Origin: Actinorhabdospora filicis
GTDB lineage: Bacteria > Actinomycetota > Actinomycetes > Mycobacteriales > Micromonosporaceae
Reading direction: 5' to 3'
Assembly (NCBI RefSeq): GCF_030269765.1
Contig: NZ_BSTX01000001.1
Span: 62,001-126,000, forward strand
Length of the DNA stretch: 64,000 bases
Numbering within the stretch: position 1 is the stretch's first letter; each line of letters opens with the position of its first letter. Position numbers and translations under genes: made by a program. The notes under the pieces were generated by a model. That model ran no database searches, was not told where the DNA came from, and worked only from the letters and a program-made list of their open reading frames with translations. Shown piece by piece: positions 41,752 through 52,784 of the stretch.

Positions 41752-41764
41752 CTCCGGTACACCG

Positions 41765-41820
41765 CTAGCGCCCGTACGCCGCCGCGCACTCCATCTCCTA
41801 GCGCCCGTACGCCGCCGCGC
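41765..41820. repeat. 23-bp direct repeat duplicating the aroE 3' end
   Basis: Identical 23-base copies lie at 41765-41787 and 41798-41820, offset by 33 bases. The second is the aroE coding end including its TAG; the first is the same sequence beyond the stop, again encoding AAAYGR and TAG in the same frame. Confidence 0.85.
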
Positions 41821-42619
41821 GCAGTGCCGTCCGCATCGCCTCCACCGGCGCGCCGACGCCGGTGAACAGCTCGAACTGCCGGACGGCCTGCGCCAGCAGC
41901 AGCGCCAGCCCGTCCACCACGAGGCACCCGGCCTCCTGCGCGCCGCGCGCCAGCGGCGTCGGCCACGGGTCGTAGAGCACGTCGAACAGGGTCGTGCCCG
42001 CGCCCCAGGAGACCGTCAGGTCGTCGGCGACGCCCTTGGGCACGGTGGAGATGACCAGGTCGGCGGCCGAGCAGGCGGGCGCCTGCGTCCACGACGCCCC
42101 GGTGAAGCGGTTCGCGCCGAGCCGTTCGGCGACGCCCTCCAGCTCGGCGAGCGCCTCCGGCCGCCGCGCGTAGGCGATGATCTCGGCGGCGCCGAGGTCG
42201 ACGGCGGCGGCCAGCGCGGCGCGGGCGGTGCCGCCGGCGCCGAGGATCGCCACCGTGTTCGCCTTCTCCATGCCGGAGTCGAGCAGCGCGTCGACGATGC
42301 CGGGCGCGTCGGTGTTCTCGGCGAAGCGGCGCCCGTCGCGCAGGACGAGGGTGTTGGCCGCGCCGATCGCGAGGGCCGCCGGGGACGCCTCGTCGGCGAC
42401 GTCCAGGCCGGCCTCCTTGAGCGGCATGGTCAGCGACAGCCCGGCCCAGGACTCGCCGAGGCCGCCGAGGAAGCCCGGCAGGGCCTCCTCGGTGACGTCG
42501 TGGCGTCCGTAGCTCCACCCGGTGAGCCCGGCGGCGGCGTACCCCGCGTTGTGGATCACCGGGGACAGCGAGTGCGTCACGGGCGAGCCGAGGACGGCGG
42601 CGCGGTGCTCGTCGGTCAT
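41798..42619 (-). CDS. aroE: Shikimate dehydrogenase
   Basis: Reduces 3-dehydroshikimate with NADPH. The 273-residue protein has the substrate loop SPVTHSLSPVIHN, catalytic Lys in LTMPLKE, Asp in ENTDAPG and the nucleotide-binding GAGGTARAAL. ATG at 42619, one base past the mltG stop at 42621. Order ruvX-mltG-aroE is typical for actinobacteria. Confidence 0.95.
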   Translation of the reverse strand: MTDEHRAAVLGSPVTHSLSPVIHNAGYAAAGLTGWSYGRHDVTEEALPGFLGGLGESWAGLSLTMPLKEAGLDVADEASPAALAIGAANTLVLRDGRRFAENTDAPGIVDALLDSGMEKANTVAILGAGGTARAALAAAVDLGAAEIIAYARRPEALAELEGVAERLGANRFTGASWTQAPACSAADLVISTVPKGVADDLTVSWGAGTTLFDVLYDPWPTPLARGAQEAGCLVVDGLALLLAQAVRQFELFTGVGAPVEAMRTALRAAAYGR

Positions 42620-42620
42620 G

Positions 42621-43805
42621 TCACAGGACTCCGTTTTGCTTTGCCTTCTCGACGTTGCGGTCGTGCTCGGCCTTGGTGTCGGCGAAGGCCGAGTGGCCTT
42701 CCTTGTCGATGGCCACGAAGTACAGCCACGCGCCCGGGGGCGGGTTCATCGCGCCCTTGAGGGCGGTCTCGCCGGGGCTGTTGATGGGGGTCGGCGGCAG
42801 GCCCTTGAAGGCGTGCGTGGACCACTTGTTGCGCGGGTTCTTCAGCTCGTCGAGGCTCATGTCGCCCGACTTCTTCGCCTCGCGCCCGGCCATCTGCTCG
42901 CCGTAGTTCCAGGTGACGTCGTATTCGAGGTAGCCGGTCACGAACTCCTTGTCGGAGATCTCCTTGACCCGGTTGTAGGCGACGCGGGCGATCTTCGGCA
43001 TGTCCTCGGCGACACCGGCCTCGGCCTGCGACAGGGACGCGATGATCAGCACCTCGTAGGGCGACAGGCCGCCCATGTGCTCCTTGACGTTGCCGACGAA
43101 GTCCATCTTGTCGGTGACGGTGAGGAACTGCTTGACCATCTGCTTGAGGATCACCTCGGCGGTGGCGTCCTTGGGGAACTGGTAGGTGTCGGGGTACAGG
43201 AAGCCCTCGACGCTCTTGACGATCTCCTTGCCGTCGGTGCGCTTGAACCACTCCTCGGGCACGCCGAGGGCGACGGGGTCCTCGCCGAGCTTCTTGAAGT
43301 CCTCGGCGGCGATCCCGGTCTTCTTGGCCAGGATGTCGTAGACGTCCCACATGGCGCGGCCGGGCGGCACGAGCGTGCCGTCGTTGTCCTTGCCGGCCGG
43401 GGAGAGCATCAGGTCGAGCGCGGCCTTCCCCGACATCTCCTTGCGGAGCTTGTAGGTGCCGGCCTGGAGGCCGCGCGACTCGGGGTTGTCCTGGGCGGCC
43501 TGCACGAAGGCGGCGGCGCTCTTGACGACGCCCTGGTTGAACAGGATGTTGGCGATCTCGGCGATGGTCGCCCCGTCGGGCACCGTCACCTCCACCTCGG
43601 TGGTCCCGGTGCCCTGGAAGTCGGGCGCGGCCAGCGAGTCCTGGATCTTGTTGTACGCCCAGTAGCCGCCCCCGGCAAGCCCCGCGAACAGCACCAGGAC
43701 GAGGACGAGCGTGATCCCCGTCTTGCTCTTGCGCTTGCGGCGATGGCTCTTGGGACGGCCGGGGCCGCCCTCTCCCGTGCGCGCGAAGTCGTCAAGCACG
43801 GACAC
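42621..43805 (-). CDS. mltG: Endolytic peptidoglycan transglycosylase MltG
   Basis: Cleaves nascent glycan strands at the outer face of the membrane, setting chain length. The 394-residue protein has a basic cytoplasmic N-terminus, one membrane helix (about 30-52), a LysM-like region and the YceG catalytic domain. The catalytic strand reads IIASLSQAEAG, with the Glu in SQAEAG as the likely active residue (the E. coli form is IVEKE). GTG at 43805. It lies between ruvX and aroE. Confidence 0.93.
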   Translation of the reverse strand: MSVLDDFARTGEGGPGRPKSHRRKRKSKTGITLVLVLVLFAGLAGGGYWAYNKIQDSLAAPDFQGTGTTEVEVTVPDGATIAEIANILFNQGVVKSAAAFVQAAQDNPESRGLQAGTYKLRKEMSGKAALDLMLSPAGKDNDGTLVPPGRAMWDVYDILAKKTGIAAEDFKKLGEDPVALGVPEEWFKRTDGKEIVKSVEGFLYPDTYQFPKDATAEVILKQMVKQFLTVTDKMDFVGNVKEHMGGLSPYEVLIIASLSQAEAGVAEDMPKIARVAYNRVKEISDKEFVTGYLEYDVTWNYGEQMAGREAKKSGDMSLDELKNPRNKWSTHAFKGLPPTPINSPGETALKGAMNPPPGAWLYFVAIDKEGHSAFADTKAEHDRNVEKAKQNGVL

Positions 43806-43856
43806 GTCGCTCTCCCCAGATTTCGTCGTTGCCAGGAAACAGTGCGGTGTGGGCCG

Positions 43857-44336
43857 TCAGGTCCGGCGCATCCGCTCCAGGTACAGCTGGAGGATCTCCA
43901 CGGCCGCCGCCTGGTCCACGACGGCCTTGCGGCGGTGCCCTTTGACACCCCGCTCCGCAAGCCTACGGCTTGCCACCGCGGTGGTGAGCCGCTCATCGAC
44001 CATACGGACGGGAACGGACTCCACCGATCGGCCAAGGAGTCGCGCGAAGTGACGGGCGTCCCGCGCCGCGTGGCTCTCCTCGCCGGCGAGCGTCACGGGC
44101 AGTCCCACGATGATCTCCACCACGTCATGTTCGTCCACCAGAGCGGCGATCGTGGCGATATCGGCGGGAACGCCCTTCTTCGTGCTCAGATCACGCGGAA
44201 CGGTCTCCACGGGTGAGGCGAGCACGCAATCGGGGTCGCTCATGGCGACCCCGACCCGGACCTTGCCCACGTCCACCGACAGCCTGCGCCCGCGCCGGAA
44301 CTCCGGGGCGGGGGTCGGGGGCTCGATCTCGGTCAC
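43857..44336 (-). CDS. ruvX: RuvX/YqgF Holliday-junction resolvase-like nuclease
   Basis: An RNase H-fold nuclease implicated in 16S pre-rRNA processing and possibly recombination. The 159-residue protein has first strand LSVDVGKVRVGVA with catalytic Asp, the VEIIVGLPVTL strand with the Gly-Leu-Pro motif, and VDERLTT with the next acidic residues. GTG at 44336 is preferred; a TTG at 44363 falls inside a stable hairpin. Located between alaS and mltG. Confidence 0.92.
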   Translation of the reverse strand: MTEIEPPTPAPEFRRGRRLSVDVGKVRVGVAMSDPDCVLASPVETVPRDLSTKKGVPADIATIAALVDEHDVVEIIVGLPVTLAGEESHAARDARHFARLLGRSVESVPVRMVDERLTTAVASRRLAERGVKGHRRKAVVDQAAAVEILQLYLERMRRT

Positions 44337-44348
44337 GTGCAGATGGTA

Positions 44349-44376
44349 ACCGGCGGCCCCCAAGGGGACCGCCGGT
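44349..44376 (-). terminator. Hairpin between alaS and ruvX
   Basis: Arms ACCGGCGG (44349-44356) and CCGCCGGT (44369-44376), with further inner C-G pairs, form a stem in the 52-base gap plus the ruvX leader. There is no U-run on the minus strand, so it may be an attenuating or processing structure rather than a terminator. Confidence 0.35.
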
Positions 44377-44415
44377 CGGATCGATCTTTAATGCGCGCCT
44401 AAGCCTGAGCGCCGC

Positions 44416-47097
44416 TCAGCCGCCGGTGGCGACGCGGCCGGTCTCCTCGCCGACCGCGCCGAGCAGGTTCTTCGCCTCGGCCGCCGGGACGCCGCCGCCC
44501 TGGGCGACGTCGTCGCCACCGCCGCCGCGCCCGCCGAAGGCGAACTTCACCAGGTCCTTGGCGGTGACGCCCTTGGCGCGGGCCGCGTCGTTGACCGCGA
44601 CCACGAGGGACGCCTTGCCGCCCTTGGTGGCGGCCACGGCGACCACGCCGGGACGCGCGCCGAAGCGGTCGCGGATGGAGATCGCGAGCTTGCGCGGGTC
44701 CTGCTCGGGGTCGAGCAGCGAGACGTACCCGACACCGGCCAGGTCGGCCGCGCTGGCCACGAGCTCGGCGGCCTCGGCGCCCATGAGCTTCTCGGACAGC
44801 TGCGCGTTGACCCGCTCGGCGTCCTTGAGGCGGCGCACGAGGGCGCCGACGCGGTCGGCGAGCTCGCCGCGGGGCGCGCCCAGCTCCTCGCTGAGGCGCG
44901 TCACGAGGTCGCGTTCGCGGGCGAGGTACTGGAAGGCCTCGATGCCGGTGACGGCCTCGATGCGGCGCTGCCCGGAACCGACCGAGGACTCGGCGGTCAC
45001 GGCCAGGGAGCCGATCTGCGCGGCGTGCGCGACGTGCGTGCCACCGCAGAGCTCACGGGACCACTCGCCGCCGATCTCGACGACGCGGACGGTCTCGTCG
45101 TAGGTCTCGCCGAACAGCGCCAGGGCGCCGAACTCGCGGGCCTCCGCGAGGGGCATGTACCGCACGGCGACGGGGAAGTCGCGGCGGATGGCGGTGTTGG
45201 CGGCCTGCTCGACGTCGGCGCGGGTCTGGCCGGTGAGGCCCTTGCGCCAGGAGAAGTCCAGGCGCAGGTAGCCGGGCCGGTTGAAGGAACCCGACTGGAG
45301 GGCCGAGGGGCCGAGGACCTCGCGCAGCGCGGCGTGCAGGACGTGCGTCCCGGAGTGCGCCTGGCGGGCGCCGACGCGCCATTCGGGGTCGACGGCCGCG
45401 TGGACCTTCTGCCCGACGGCGATCTCGCCGGAGGTGACCCGGACCTTGTGCGCGATGAGCTTCTTGACCGGCCGCTGGACGTCGATGACCTCGATGGCCG
45501 CGTTGGGGCCGGTGATGGTCCCGGCGTCGGCGTGCTGGCCGCCGGACTCGGCGTAGAACGGCGTGCGGTCCAGGAACAGCTCGACGATCTCGCCCTCGGC
45601 GGCGGAGGTGACCCGCGCGCCGCCGGAGAGGATGCCGATGACGGTGGCCTCGGCGTCCAGGGTCTCGTAGGCGACCCAGTCGGTGGGCCCGTTGCCGTCG
45701 AGGAGGGTCCGGTACACCGTCAGGTCGGCGTGGGCGGTCTTGCGCGCGGCGGCGTCGGCCTTCGCGCGGGCGCGCTGCTCGGCCATGAGCGCGCGGAAGC
45801 CGGGCTCGTCGACGGCGAGGCCCTGCTCGGCGGCCATCTCCAGGGTGAGGTCGATGGGGAAGCCGTAGGTGTCGTGCAGCTCGAAGGCGCGCTTGCCGGG
45901 CAGGACGGACCCGCCCTCGTCCTTGGTCTCCTTGACCGCGAGGTCGAGGATCGAGGTGCCCGTCTTGATGGTGGAGAGGAAGGCCTCCTCCTCGCCGTAC
46001 GCGTACTGGCTGATCCGCTCGAAGTCGGCCTCCAGCTCCGGGTACGACGGCGACATGCAGTCGCGCGCGATCGGGAACAGGTGCGGGAACGCCGGCTCCT
46101 CGAAGCCCAGGAGGCGGATGGAGCGCACCGCGCGGCGCAGGATGCGGCGCAGGACGTAGCCGCGGCCCTCGTTGGAGGGGGTCACGCCGTCGCCGATGAG
46201 CATCAGGCCGGTGCGGACGTGGTCGGCGATGACGCGCAGGCGCACGTCGTTCGGGTGCGACTCGGAGGCCACCTGCGAGGTGGACACGCCGTAGCGGACG
46301 CCGGTCAGCTCGACGGCCTTGTCCAGGATCGGCTTGACCTCGTCGATCTCGTAGAGGTTGTCGACGTTCTGGAGGATGGAGGCCATCCGCTCCAGGCCCA
46401 TGCCGGTGTCGATGTTCTTGGCCGGCAGCTCACCGGAGATGTCGAAGTCGTCCTTGGTCCGGAACGCCGACAGCTCGTACTGCATGAAGACGTTGTTCCA
46501 GAACTCCAGGTACCGGTCCTCGTCGACCTCCGGGCCGCCCGAGGGGCCGTAGGAGGGGCCGCGGTCGTAGTAGAGCTCCGAGCACGGGCCGGCGGGTCCG
46601 GGGATGCCCATGGACCAGAAGTTGTCGGCGTTGCCGCGGCGCACGATGCGCTCCACGGGCATGCCGATGACGCGGTGCCAGATGTCCTGGGCCTCGTCGT
46701 CGTCGTGGTAGACGGTCGCCCAGATGCGATCCCCGTCGAGGCCGAAGCCGCCGTCCTCCACCTTGCCGGTGGCCAGCTCCCAGGCGAGGCGGATGGCCTC
46801 TTCCTTGAAGTAGTCGCCGAAGGAGAAGTTCCCGTTCATCTGGAAGAACGTGCCGTGGCGGCTGGTCTTGCCGACCTCGTCGATGTCGGGGGTGCGGATG
46901 CACTTCTGCACCGACGTTGCGCGCTTCCAGGGCGGGGTGGACTGTCCGAGGAAGTACGGGACGAACTGGACCATGCCCGCGTTGATGAACAGCAGGTTGG
47001 GGTCCTCGATCGCCGGAAGCGGTGCGCTGGGCACCACCGTGTGTCCGTTCTTCTCGAAGTGAGCCAGGAACCGGCGCTTGACCTCCGCGGTTCTCAT
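44416..47097 (-). CDS. alaS: Alanyl-tRNA synthetase
   Basis: Charges tRNA-Ala and edits mischarged Ser/Gly. The 893-residue protein has the class-II core ([25 protein letters not shown]), the editing domain with zinc ligands [11 protein letters not shown] and CGGTHVAH, and a C-Ala domain ending in [18 protein letters not shown] at 47097 overlaps the stop of the upstream small gene by four bases. Confidence 0.97.
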   Translation of the reverse strand: MRTAEVKRRFLAHFEKNGHTVVPSAPLPAIEDPNLLFINAGMVQFVPYFLGQSTPPWKRATSVQKCIRTPDIDEVGKTSRHGTFFQMNGNFSFGDYFKEEAIRLAWELATGKVEDGGFGLDGDRIWATVYHDDDEAQDIWHRVIGMPVERIVRRGNADNFWSMGIPGPAGPCSELYYDRGPSYGPSGGPEVDEDRYLEFWNNVFMQYELSAFRTKDDFDISGELPAKNIDTGMGLERMASILQNVDNLYEIDEVKPILDKAVELTGVRYGVSTSQVASESHPNDVRLRVIADHVRTGLMLIGDGVTPSNEGRGYVLRRILRRAVRSIRLLGFEEPAFPHLFPIARDCMSPSYPELEADFERISQYAYGEEEAFLSTIKTGTSILDLAVKETKDEGGSVLPGKRAFELHDTYGFPIDLTLEMAAEQGLAVDEPGFRALMAEQRARAKADAAARKTAHADLTVYRTLLDGNGPTDWVAYETLDAEATVIGILSGGARVTSAAEGEIVELFLDRTPFYAESGGQHADAGTITGPNAAIEVIDVQRPVKKLIAHKVRVTSGEIAVGQKVHAAVDPEWRVGARQAHSGTHVLHAALREVLGPSALQSGSFNRPGYLRLDFSWRKGLTGQTRADVEQAANTAIRRDFPVAVRYMPLAEAREFGALALFGETYDETVRVVEIGGEWSRELCGGTHVAHAAQIGSLAVTAESSVGSGQRRIEAVTGIEAFQYLARERDLVTRLSEELGAPRGELADRVGALVRRLKDAERVNAQLSEKLMGAEAAELVASAADLAGVGYVSLLDPEQDPRKLAISIRDRFGARPGVVAVAATKGGKASLVVAVNDAARAKGVTAKDLVKFAFGGRGGGGDDVAQGGGVPAAEAKNLLGAVGEETGRVATGG

Positions 47098-47381
47098 CGG
47101 CGTGTGCCACCCTCTCGTGTGTCGAAATCATCCTCGTCGTCATCGGACGGGATGAGCTGGCCGTCGGCCATGGCCTGGTAGATCTCCGCCTCGCGCTCGT
47201 GCATCGTGTCGAAGACCTCGGCCATAAAGCTACGTGCGCCGTCGGCGGCACCGACAGCGCTTTTACGCGCGGTGTCGGCGATGCCCCCGGGGGTGAGCTT
47301 GCGCGCCCGGCGCGCCACCTGGTGCACGACGATGGCTCCGGCGGCGAGGCCGAGCCCGAGCCAGAAGATCCGCTTGACCAT
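47094..47381 (-). CDS. Small membrane-anchored protein (DUF6167-like)
   Basis: A 95-residue protein with one N-terminal helix (about 4-22), a basic patch ARRARKLTP and an acidic tail [13 protein letters not shown]. Similar proteins precede alaS in other actinomycetes; the DUF number is from memory and tentative. ATG at 47381. Stop overlaps alaS in ATGA. Function unknown. Confidence 0.8.
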   Translation of the reverse strand: MVKRIFWLGLGLAAGAIVVHQVARRARKLTPGGIADTARKSAVGAADGARSFMAEVFDTMHEREAEIYQAMADGQLIPSDDDEDDFDTREGGTRR

Positions 47382-47384
47382 GGA

Positions 47385-47873
47385 CTATCCCTTCGCGTGC
47401 TTGCCGCGCGCGGCCTTCTTCTCGGCCTTCTCGGTCGCGCGGCGCTGACGCAGGGCGTCGCGCACGTCGCGGTCCTCGTCGGCGGCGCGGCGCGAGGCGA
47501 TGGTCTTGCGCAGGCCGTACCCGAACGCGGCGACCTTGACGAGAGGGTTGGACGCGGCGGCGGTGACGATCGTGGAGAGGTTGGCCACGTTGGCCGTGAC
47601 CTGCTGGGCGTGCGCGGTGATGGTGTCGACGCGCTCCAGCTGGATGTTCACCCCGTCGAGGGAGGAGTGCACCTGCACGAGGGCGGTGTTCACGTTGTCC
47701 ACCGTGGTGTTCACGTTGGACAGGATCGGGACGATCTTGGAGTCGACGCCCTTGATGGTCTGCGTGGCCGCGTCGAGCAGGCGGCCGGCCTTGATGAGGA
47801 CGAAGATCATCACGAGCACGAACACGACGAGCGCGCCCGCGGCGATCAGACCGGCGATCTCTCCGGCGTCCAC
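47385..47873 (-). CDS. DUF948-domain membrane protein
   Basis: A 162-residue protein with an N-terminal membrane helix (about 8-28) and a long heptad-like region rich in Val/Asn/Thr (NVNTTVDNVNTALVQVHSSL) typical of DUF948, then a basic Lys/Ala tail. Probably a coiled-coil envelope protein. GTG at 47873. Three bases separate it from the next gene toward alaS. Confidence 0.85.
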   Translation of the reverse strand: MDAGEIAGLIAAGALVVFVLVMIFVLIKAGRLLDAATQTIKGVDSKIVPILSNVNTTVDNVNTALVQVHSSLDGVNIQLERVDTITAHAQQVTANVANLSTIVTAAASNPLVKVAAFGYGLRKTIASRRAADEDRDVRDALRQRRATEKAEKKAARGKHAKG

Positions 47874-47952
47874 AGGTCCCCCTTGCGTGGAGTTGTGAGG
47901 TCTGGGATGGTGGCCCGTCCGAAACGGACAACGGCCCTGACCTTACCCGCCG

Positions 47953-48525
47953 TCACGTGGGCGGCCCCGACCGGCGTACGCCCATCGCGCGCTCCTCACG
48001 CCCGGACCCGCCCACGGGGCGCGGGTCGGCCACGCGGTCGCGGACGACGGCCGTGGCGAGCGCCCCGGAGCACTTGTCGCGGGCGGCCAGATCGGTGACG
48101 TCACAGGGAACGGGCCGGATCCACAGGTCGAGGACGTACTCGTCGCGCGACCAGCACGCGTAGGAGCCCACGACGTCCACGCCGGGCGGGCAGCCCTCCA
48201 GCAGCAGCGGCTCCCAGCCCTCCTCGCGCAGCGCCTCCGCGAAGGCGTCGCGGGTCTCGGGCAGGGTCCGCGCCGAGGTCCAGGTGCGTTCCCGGGTGCG
48301 GCACTCCCCCACGCACCAGCGGTTGCCGGTGGCCGCGTCGGCGGTGGACGTGGCCGCCCAGCCGGGCAGCGCGAGGTCGTCCAGGTCGGCGAAGACGGGG
48401 TCCTCCCCGGCCTCGCGGGCCAGCAGCAGCATCGGCACGAACCCGATGGCTAGGACGGCCGCCGTCGCGTAGGTCGCCAGCCGCAGCCGGTGCTCGCGGC
48501 GCAGTTCCCGGGAGGCCGGGCTCAC
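47953..48525 (-). CDS. Membrane-anchored extracytoplasmic protein of unknown function
   Basis: A 190-residue protein with a basic N-terminus, one helix (about 17-37) and a soluble domain with five Cys ([22 protein letters not shown] and KCSG segments) that could form disulfides outside the cell. I do not recognise a family. GTG at 48525 overlaps the rarA stop by four bases, so it is cotranslated with rarA. Confidence 0.7.
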   Translation of the reverse strand: MSPASRELRREHRLRLATYATAAVLAIGFVPMLLLAREAGEDPVFADLDDLALPGWAATSTADAATGNRWCVGECRTRERTWTSARTLPETRDAFAEALREEGWEPLLLEGCPPGVDVVGSYACWSRDEYVLDLWIRPVPCDVTDLAARDKCSGALATAVVRDRVADPRPVGGSGREERAMGVRRSGPPT

Positions 48526-49862
48526 GTCCCGCCCCGCACGATCCGCCGGATCTTCTCCAGCCGCTCGCCGACCTCGCGCTCGGCACCGTGCCGGGACGGC
48601 TCGTAGTAGGTGCGTCCCCGCACCGGTTCGGGCGCGTAGTCGGCGGTGACCACGCCGCGCGGGTCGTCGTGGGGGTAGCGGTAGCCCTTGCCGTGCCCGA
48701 GGTCCTTCGCGCCGCCGTAGTGGGCGTCGCGCAGGTGGGACGGGACGTTGCCCACCTTGCCCTCGCGGACGTCGGTGATGGCGGCGTCGATGGCCTTGAT
48801 GACCGCGTTCGATTTGGGCGCGGTGGCCAGGTGCACCACCGCCTGGGCGAGGTTCAGGCGGCCCTCGGGCATGCCGATGAACGCCACCGCCTGCGCGGCG
48901 GCCGAGGCCGACAGCAGCGCCGTCGGGTCGGCCATGCCGATGTCCTCGCTGGCGAAGATGACCAGGCGGCGGGCGATGAACCTCGGGTCCTCCCCCGCCA
49001 CGATCATGCGCGCCAGGTAGTGCAGGGCGGCGTCGACGTCGGAGCCGCGCAGGCTCTTGATGAGCGCCGAGGACACGTCGTAGTGGGAGTCGCCGTCGCG
49101 GTCGTAGCGCACCGCGGCGGTGTCGACGGCCTTCTCGGCGGCCTCGACGCTGATGAGGCGCTCGCCGAGCGCCTTCACCGAGCCGGCCGCCGCCTCCAGG
49201 GCGGTGAGGGCCTTGCGCGCGTCACCGGCGGCCAGGCGCACCAGGTGGTCCTCGGCCTCGGCGCTCAGCTCGACCTCGCCGCCCAGGCCGCGCTCGTCGG
49301 TGACGGCCCGGCGCACCAGCGCGCGGATGTGCTCCTCGCCGTGCGCCGCCAGGGTCAGCAGGACGCAGCGCGACAGCAGCGGCGACACGACCGAGAAGTA
49401 GGGGTTCTCGGTGGTGGCGGCCAGCAGCGTCACCGTCCGGTCCTCCACCGCCGCAAGCAGCGAGTCCTGCTGGGTCTTGGTGAAGCGGTGCACCTCGTCG
49501 ATGAACAGCACGGTCTGGACGCCCGAGCGGCGCCGCATCTTCGCCTCGTTGATGACCGCCCGGACCTCCTTCACACCCGCCGAGAGCGCCGACAGGGGCA
49601 CGAAGCGCCGGGAGGAGGAGTGCGCGACGAGATGCGCGATGGTGGTCTTCCCCGAACCCGGCGGGCCCCACAGGATCAACGACAGAGGGGCGTCTCCGGT
49701 GACGAGCTGCCGCAGCGGCCCGCCCGCGACCAGCAGATGCTCCTGCCCGACCAGCTCGTCCACCGTCCGCGGCCGCATCCGCACGGCCAGTGGCGCGTGC
49801 GGGTCGACCGCCTCCGGCTCGGCGGCGGTGGGGGTCAGGTCGAACAGTCCGGGCTCATCCAC
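48522..49862 (-). CDS. rarA: Replication-associated recombination protein RarA (MgsA) AAA ATPase
   Basis: A clamp-loader-like ATPase acting at stalled forks. The 446-residue protein has Walker [11 protein letters not shown] (near 60), Walker [11 protein letters not shown], sensor 1 ATTENP, and the C-terminal tetramerisation domain with [23 protein letters not shown] at 49862. Its frame is open far upstream through helR, but family sequence begins at DEPGLFDLT. Confidence 0.95.
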   Translation of the reverse strand: MDEPGLFDLTPTAAEPEAVDPHAPLAVRMRPRTVDELVGQEHLLVAGGPLRQLVTGDAPLSLILWGPPGSGKTTIAHLVAHSSSRRFVPLSALSAGVKEVRAVINEAKMRRRSGVQTVLFIDEVHRFTKTQQDSLLAAVEDRTVTLLAATTENPYFSVVSPLLSRCVLLTLAAHGEEHIRALVRRAVTDERGLGGEVELSAEAEDHLVRLAAGDARKALTALEAAAGSVKALGERLISVEAAEKAVDTAAVRYDRDGDSHYDVSSALIKSLRGSDVDAALHYLARMIVAGEDPRFIARRLVIFASEDIGMADPTALLSASAAAQAVAFIGMPEGRLNLAQAVVHLATAPKSNAVIKAIDAAITDVREGKVGNVPSHLRDAHYGGAKDLGHGKGYRYPHDDPRGVVTADYAPEPVRGRTYYEPSRHGAEREVGERLEKIRRIVRGGT

Positions 49863-49873
49863 GCTCGGCCACA

Positions 49874-51853
49874 CTACCGGGACGCGGTGACGAGAGCCGG
49901 CGGGAGCGGCTCGGCGTGCACGATCGTCAGCCGCGACACCGCGCGGGTGAGGACCACGTAGAGCCGGTTCATCCCCCGTGCCTCGGCGGCCACGATCGTG
50001 GCGGGCTCGGCCACGATCACGTGGTCGTACTCCAGGCCCTTGGCCAGGTCGGCGGGCATGAGCGTGACGCGCTCGTCCGCGGGCAGGACCTCGCCGACGG
50101 CGTCCAGCACGTCGCGGGTGGCGATGACGCCGACCGAGCCCTCGTACTTCAGGGCGTCGGCGACGGCCGCGGCGGTCTCGGCGGCGAGCTCGCCGGTCTC
50201 GCGCACGTCCAGCAGGCCGTCGCGCCGCAGCGACTTCGCCTCCGGCACGTCCACGCCCAGGTCCGGCAGCAGCCGGTTGGCCAGCTCGATGATCGACTCG
50301 GGCACGCGGAAGCCGGTGGTCAGCGCGACGACCCGCCCGTCGGGCTTGCCCATGTGCGCCATGGAGACCGCCCAGTCGCGGGCCGCCCACGGCGAGGTGC
50401 CCTGCGCGAGGTCGCCGAGCACGGTGATGGACCCGTGGGCGCTGCGCCGGGCGATGGCGCGGCACTGCATCGCCGAGAGGTCCTGGGCCTCGTCGACCAC
50501 GACGTGCCCGAACCCGGCGGGCCGCTCCAGCAGCCCGGCGATCTCGTCGGCGAGGACGGCGTCGGCGGTGGTGAAGCGCGGGGTCTTCGTCTTCGACGCC
50601 AGCAGCGCCAGCTCGTCGCCGGTGAACAAGTCGCGGTTGAGGCCCTCGCGCCAATCGGCGTCGGTGAACAGGCGGGTGAGCAGCTTCTTCGGGTCCAGCG
50701 GCGGCCACACCGCGTCCAGAACGCCCGTGACGCTCTTGGCGCGGCCGAGCTTGCGCAGCCAGCCCTCGGCCGGGGACTCGCCGGTGCGGCGCTCGATGCT
50801 GCGCTGCACGGCGGCGACGATCAGCGCGCGGACGCGCTCGCGCCCCACGTGGTAGGGCAGCCCCTCGCGGCGGGTGTCGTCGACGGCGCGGGTGAGGTCC
50901 TCCTCGCCGACGCGGTGCCGCCACCCGCCGTCGGTGACGGTGAGGGTGCCCTCGGGGCGCGCGAGGTGGGACCACACGGCGCGGCGCAGCAGCTCGGCCA
51001 TGCGCTCGTCGTGCTTGAGGACCTCCGCCTCGGGCGCGTCGGTGCCCTTGACGACCAGGCCCTCGACGAGTTCGGCGACGGTGACCTGGGTGACGTCCAC
51101 CTCGCCGAGGGTCGGCAGGACCTGGTCGATGTAGGACATGAAGGCGGTGTTGGGGCCGACGACCAGGACGCCGTTGCGTTTGAGGCGGTCGCGGTGGGTG
51201 TAGAGCAGGTAGGCGGCGCGGTGCAGGCCCACGGCGGTCTTGCCGGTGCCGGGGGCGCCCTGCACGCAGACGGAGTCGGCGAGCCCGGCGCGGACGAGGT
51301 CGTCCTGCTCGGGCTGGATGGTGGCGACGATATCGCGCATGGGGCCGACGCGGGGCCGCTCGATCTCGGCGGCGAGGATGGCGCTGCTGGTCTCGACGCC
51401 GGAGGCGAGGTTCTCGTCCTCGAAGCTGGTGAGGTGGCCCCCGGCGAAGCCGAAGCGGCGGCGCATCGTGACGTCCATGGGCTCGCGCACGCTGGCCTGG
51501 TAGAACAGCCGCGAGACGGGGGCGCGCCAGTCGAGGACGAGCGGCTCGCCGGTCTCGTCCACCACGTGCCGCCGCCCCACGTGCCAGTGTTCCAAACCCC
51601 CGTGCTCGGCCGGGAAGTCGATGCGCCCGAAGAACAGGGGCACGTCGGGCAGGTCGGCGAGGTCCTTCAGGCGCAGCGCGCGCGCCTTGCCGAGGGCCTC
51701 GGAGGAGTAGGCGTTGCCACCGGCGTCGACGAGGCCGCTGGTGCGGTCGCGCATCCGCGCGAGGGCGACGTGGGAGGCCGCGAGGTGGTCGCGCTCGGCG
51801 CCGAGTTCGGCGTCGAGGGCGGTGTCGGTCGTGGTCGTGTTGACTGCGGGCAT
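49874..51853 (-). CDS. helR: HelD-family RNA polymerase-recycling ATPase (HelR-like)
   Basis: A superfamily-1 ATPase that dislodges RNA polymerase from nucleic acid. HelR members confer rifamycin tolerance in some actinobacteria. The 659 residues have an N-terminal helical segment ([20 protein letters not shown]), Walker [10 protein letters not shown] (about 205), DEAQD in [20 protein letters not shown] and the late motif [11 protein letters not shown] see no rifamycin-associated palindrome upstream. ATG at 51853. It lies just upstream of rarA on the same strand. Confidence 0.82.
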   Translation of the reverse strand: MPAVNTTTTDTALDAELGAERDHLAASHVALARMRDRTSGLVDAGGNAYSSEALGKARALRLKDLADLPDVPLFFGRIDFPAEHGGLEHWHVGRRHVVDETGEPLVLDWRAPVSRLFYQASVREPMDVTMRRRFGFAGGHLTSFEDENLASGVETSSAILAAEIERPRVGPMRDIVATIQPEQDDLVRAGLADSVCVQGAPGTGKTAVGLHRAAYLLYTHRDRLKRNGVLVVGPNTAFMSYIDQVLPTLGEVDVTQVTVAELVEGLVVKGTDAPEAEVLKHDERMAELLRRAVWSHLARPEGTLTVTDGGWRHRVGEEDLTRAVDDTRREGLPYHVGRERVRALIVAAVQRSIERRTGESPAEGWLRKLGRAKSVTGVLDAVWPPLDPKKLLTRLFTDADWREGLNRDLFTGDELALLASKTKTPRFTTADAVLADEIAGLLERPAGFGHVVVDEAQDLSAMQCRAIARRSAHGSITVLGDLAQGTSPWAARDWAVSMAHMGKPDGRVVALTTGFRVPESIIELANRLLPDLGVDVPEAKSLRRDGLLDVRETGELAAETAAAVADALKYEGSVGVIATRDVLDAVGEVLPADERVTLMPADLAKGLEYDHVIVAEPATIVAAEARGMNRLYVVLTRAVSRLTIVHAEPLPPALVTASR

Positions 51854-51957
51854 GGAGAATCCGCCTTCGGTGCCGATCGGAAGAGGGAACCCACTGCCTT
51901 AGGCCCGGCCGTGTGGTGGACGTCCGGCTCGCCCGGCTGCGACGGGGATCAGAGATC

Positions 51958-52779
51958 CTACCCGCCGAGGAATTCCCTCGCTCCGCGCAGGCGGGTGGTG
52001 AGCAGCCGCGCGGCCAGGCCGCTGTCCAGGGTCGTGTCGCCCGGGCGGGGGACGCCGAGGTCGGCCCCGCGCCCGGCGGGCACCGCGGCGGGGTCGAGTC
52101 CGGCGCGCGCGGCGACGAGGCACCCGAGCTCGTGGCGGGTGAGGGCGTCGGCGCCGCCGAGGTGGATGACACCGGCGTGCTCGCCCTCGGCGAGTTCGAG
52201 GAGGGCCGCCGACAGGTCGCCGGGGTGGACGGCGCTGCGGACCTCGTCGGTGAACAGCGCGCCGGGACGCTCGCCGCGCGCCAGTTCCAGGCTGAAGCCC
52301 TCGTGCTTGCTGCGCCCGTCGCCGAGGACGAGGGAGGTGCGGGCGACGGTGGCGGCGGGGTGGACGGCGCGGACGGCGGTCTCGGCGGCGGCCTTGGCCG
52401 CGCCGTAGCGGTTGACGGGGTCGGGCCGGTCCTGCTCGCGGTAGGGCGCGGCGCGGCCGGAGAAGACGGCGTCGCTGGACAGGTGCACCAGCCGGGCGCC
52501 CTCGCGGGCGGCGGCCACCGCGATGTAGGCGGCGCCGTCGGCGACGCAGGCCCAGTCGTCGAGGTCGCCGACGGCGGCGTGCACGACGGCGGTGGGCCGC
52601 AGCCGCCGGAACAGGGCGTCCACGGCGCCCCGGTCGCGGACGTCGAGGCGCTCCCAGGCGTAGGGGGCGTCACCGGGGGCGCGCAGATACGTGGCGGCGA
52701 CCTCGTGCCCGGCGCGGTGCGCGCGCCGGGCGACGAGGCCGCCCACGTAGCCGCTGGCCCCGGTGACCAGCAGGGTCAC
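51958..52779 (-). CDS. SDR-family NAD(P)-dependent reductase (dTDP-4-dehydrorhamnose reductase-like)
   Basis: A 273-residue extended SDR. N-terminal [13 protein letters not shown] binds the dinucleotide, HLSSDAVF precedes the catalytic region and [11 protein letters not shown] contains the YxxxK pair. It resembles RmlD but sits outside any sugar cluster, so the substrate is open. GTG at 52779, five bases from the aspS stop. Confidence 0.85.
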   Translation of the reverse strand: MTLLVTGASGYVGGLVARRAHRAGHEVAATYLRAPGDAPYAWERLDVRDRGAVDALFRRLRPTAVVHAAVGDLDDWACVADGAAYIAVAAAREGARLVHLSSDAVFSGRAAPYREQDRPDPVNRYGAAKAAAETAVRAVHPAATVARTSLVLGDGRSKHEGFSLELARGERPGALFTDEVRSAVHPGDLSAALLELAEGEHAGVIHLGGADALTRHELGCLVAARAGLDPAAVPAGRGADLGVPRPGDTTLDSGLAARLLTTRLRGAREFLGG

Positions 52780-52784
52780 CGGGA

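Noticed and set aside
48522..52673. 1383-codon minus-strand frame spanning rarA, helR and the SDR gene
   Set aside because: Only its last 446 codons are a real gene (rarA). The rest is out of frame with helR and the SDR gene, which are clearly genuine in their own frames.
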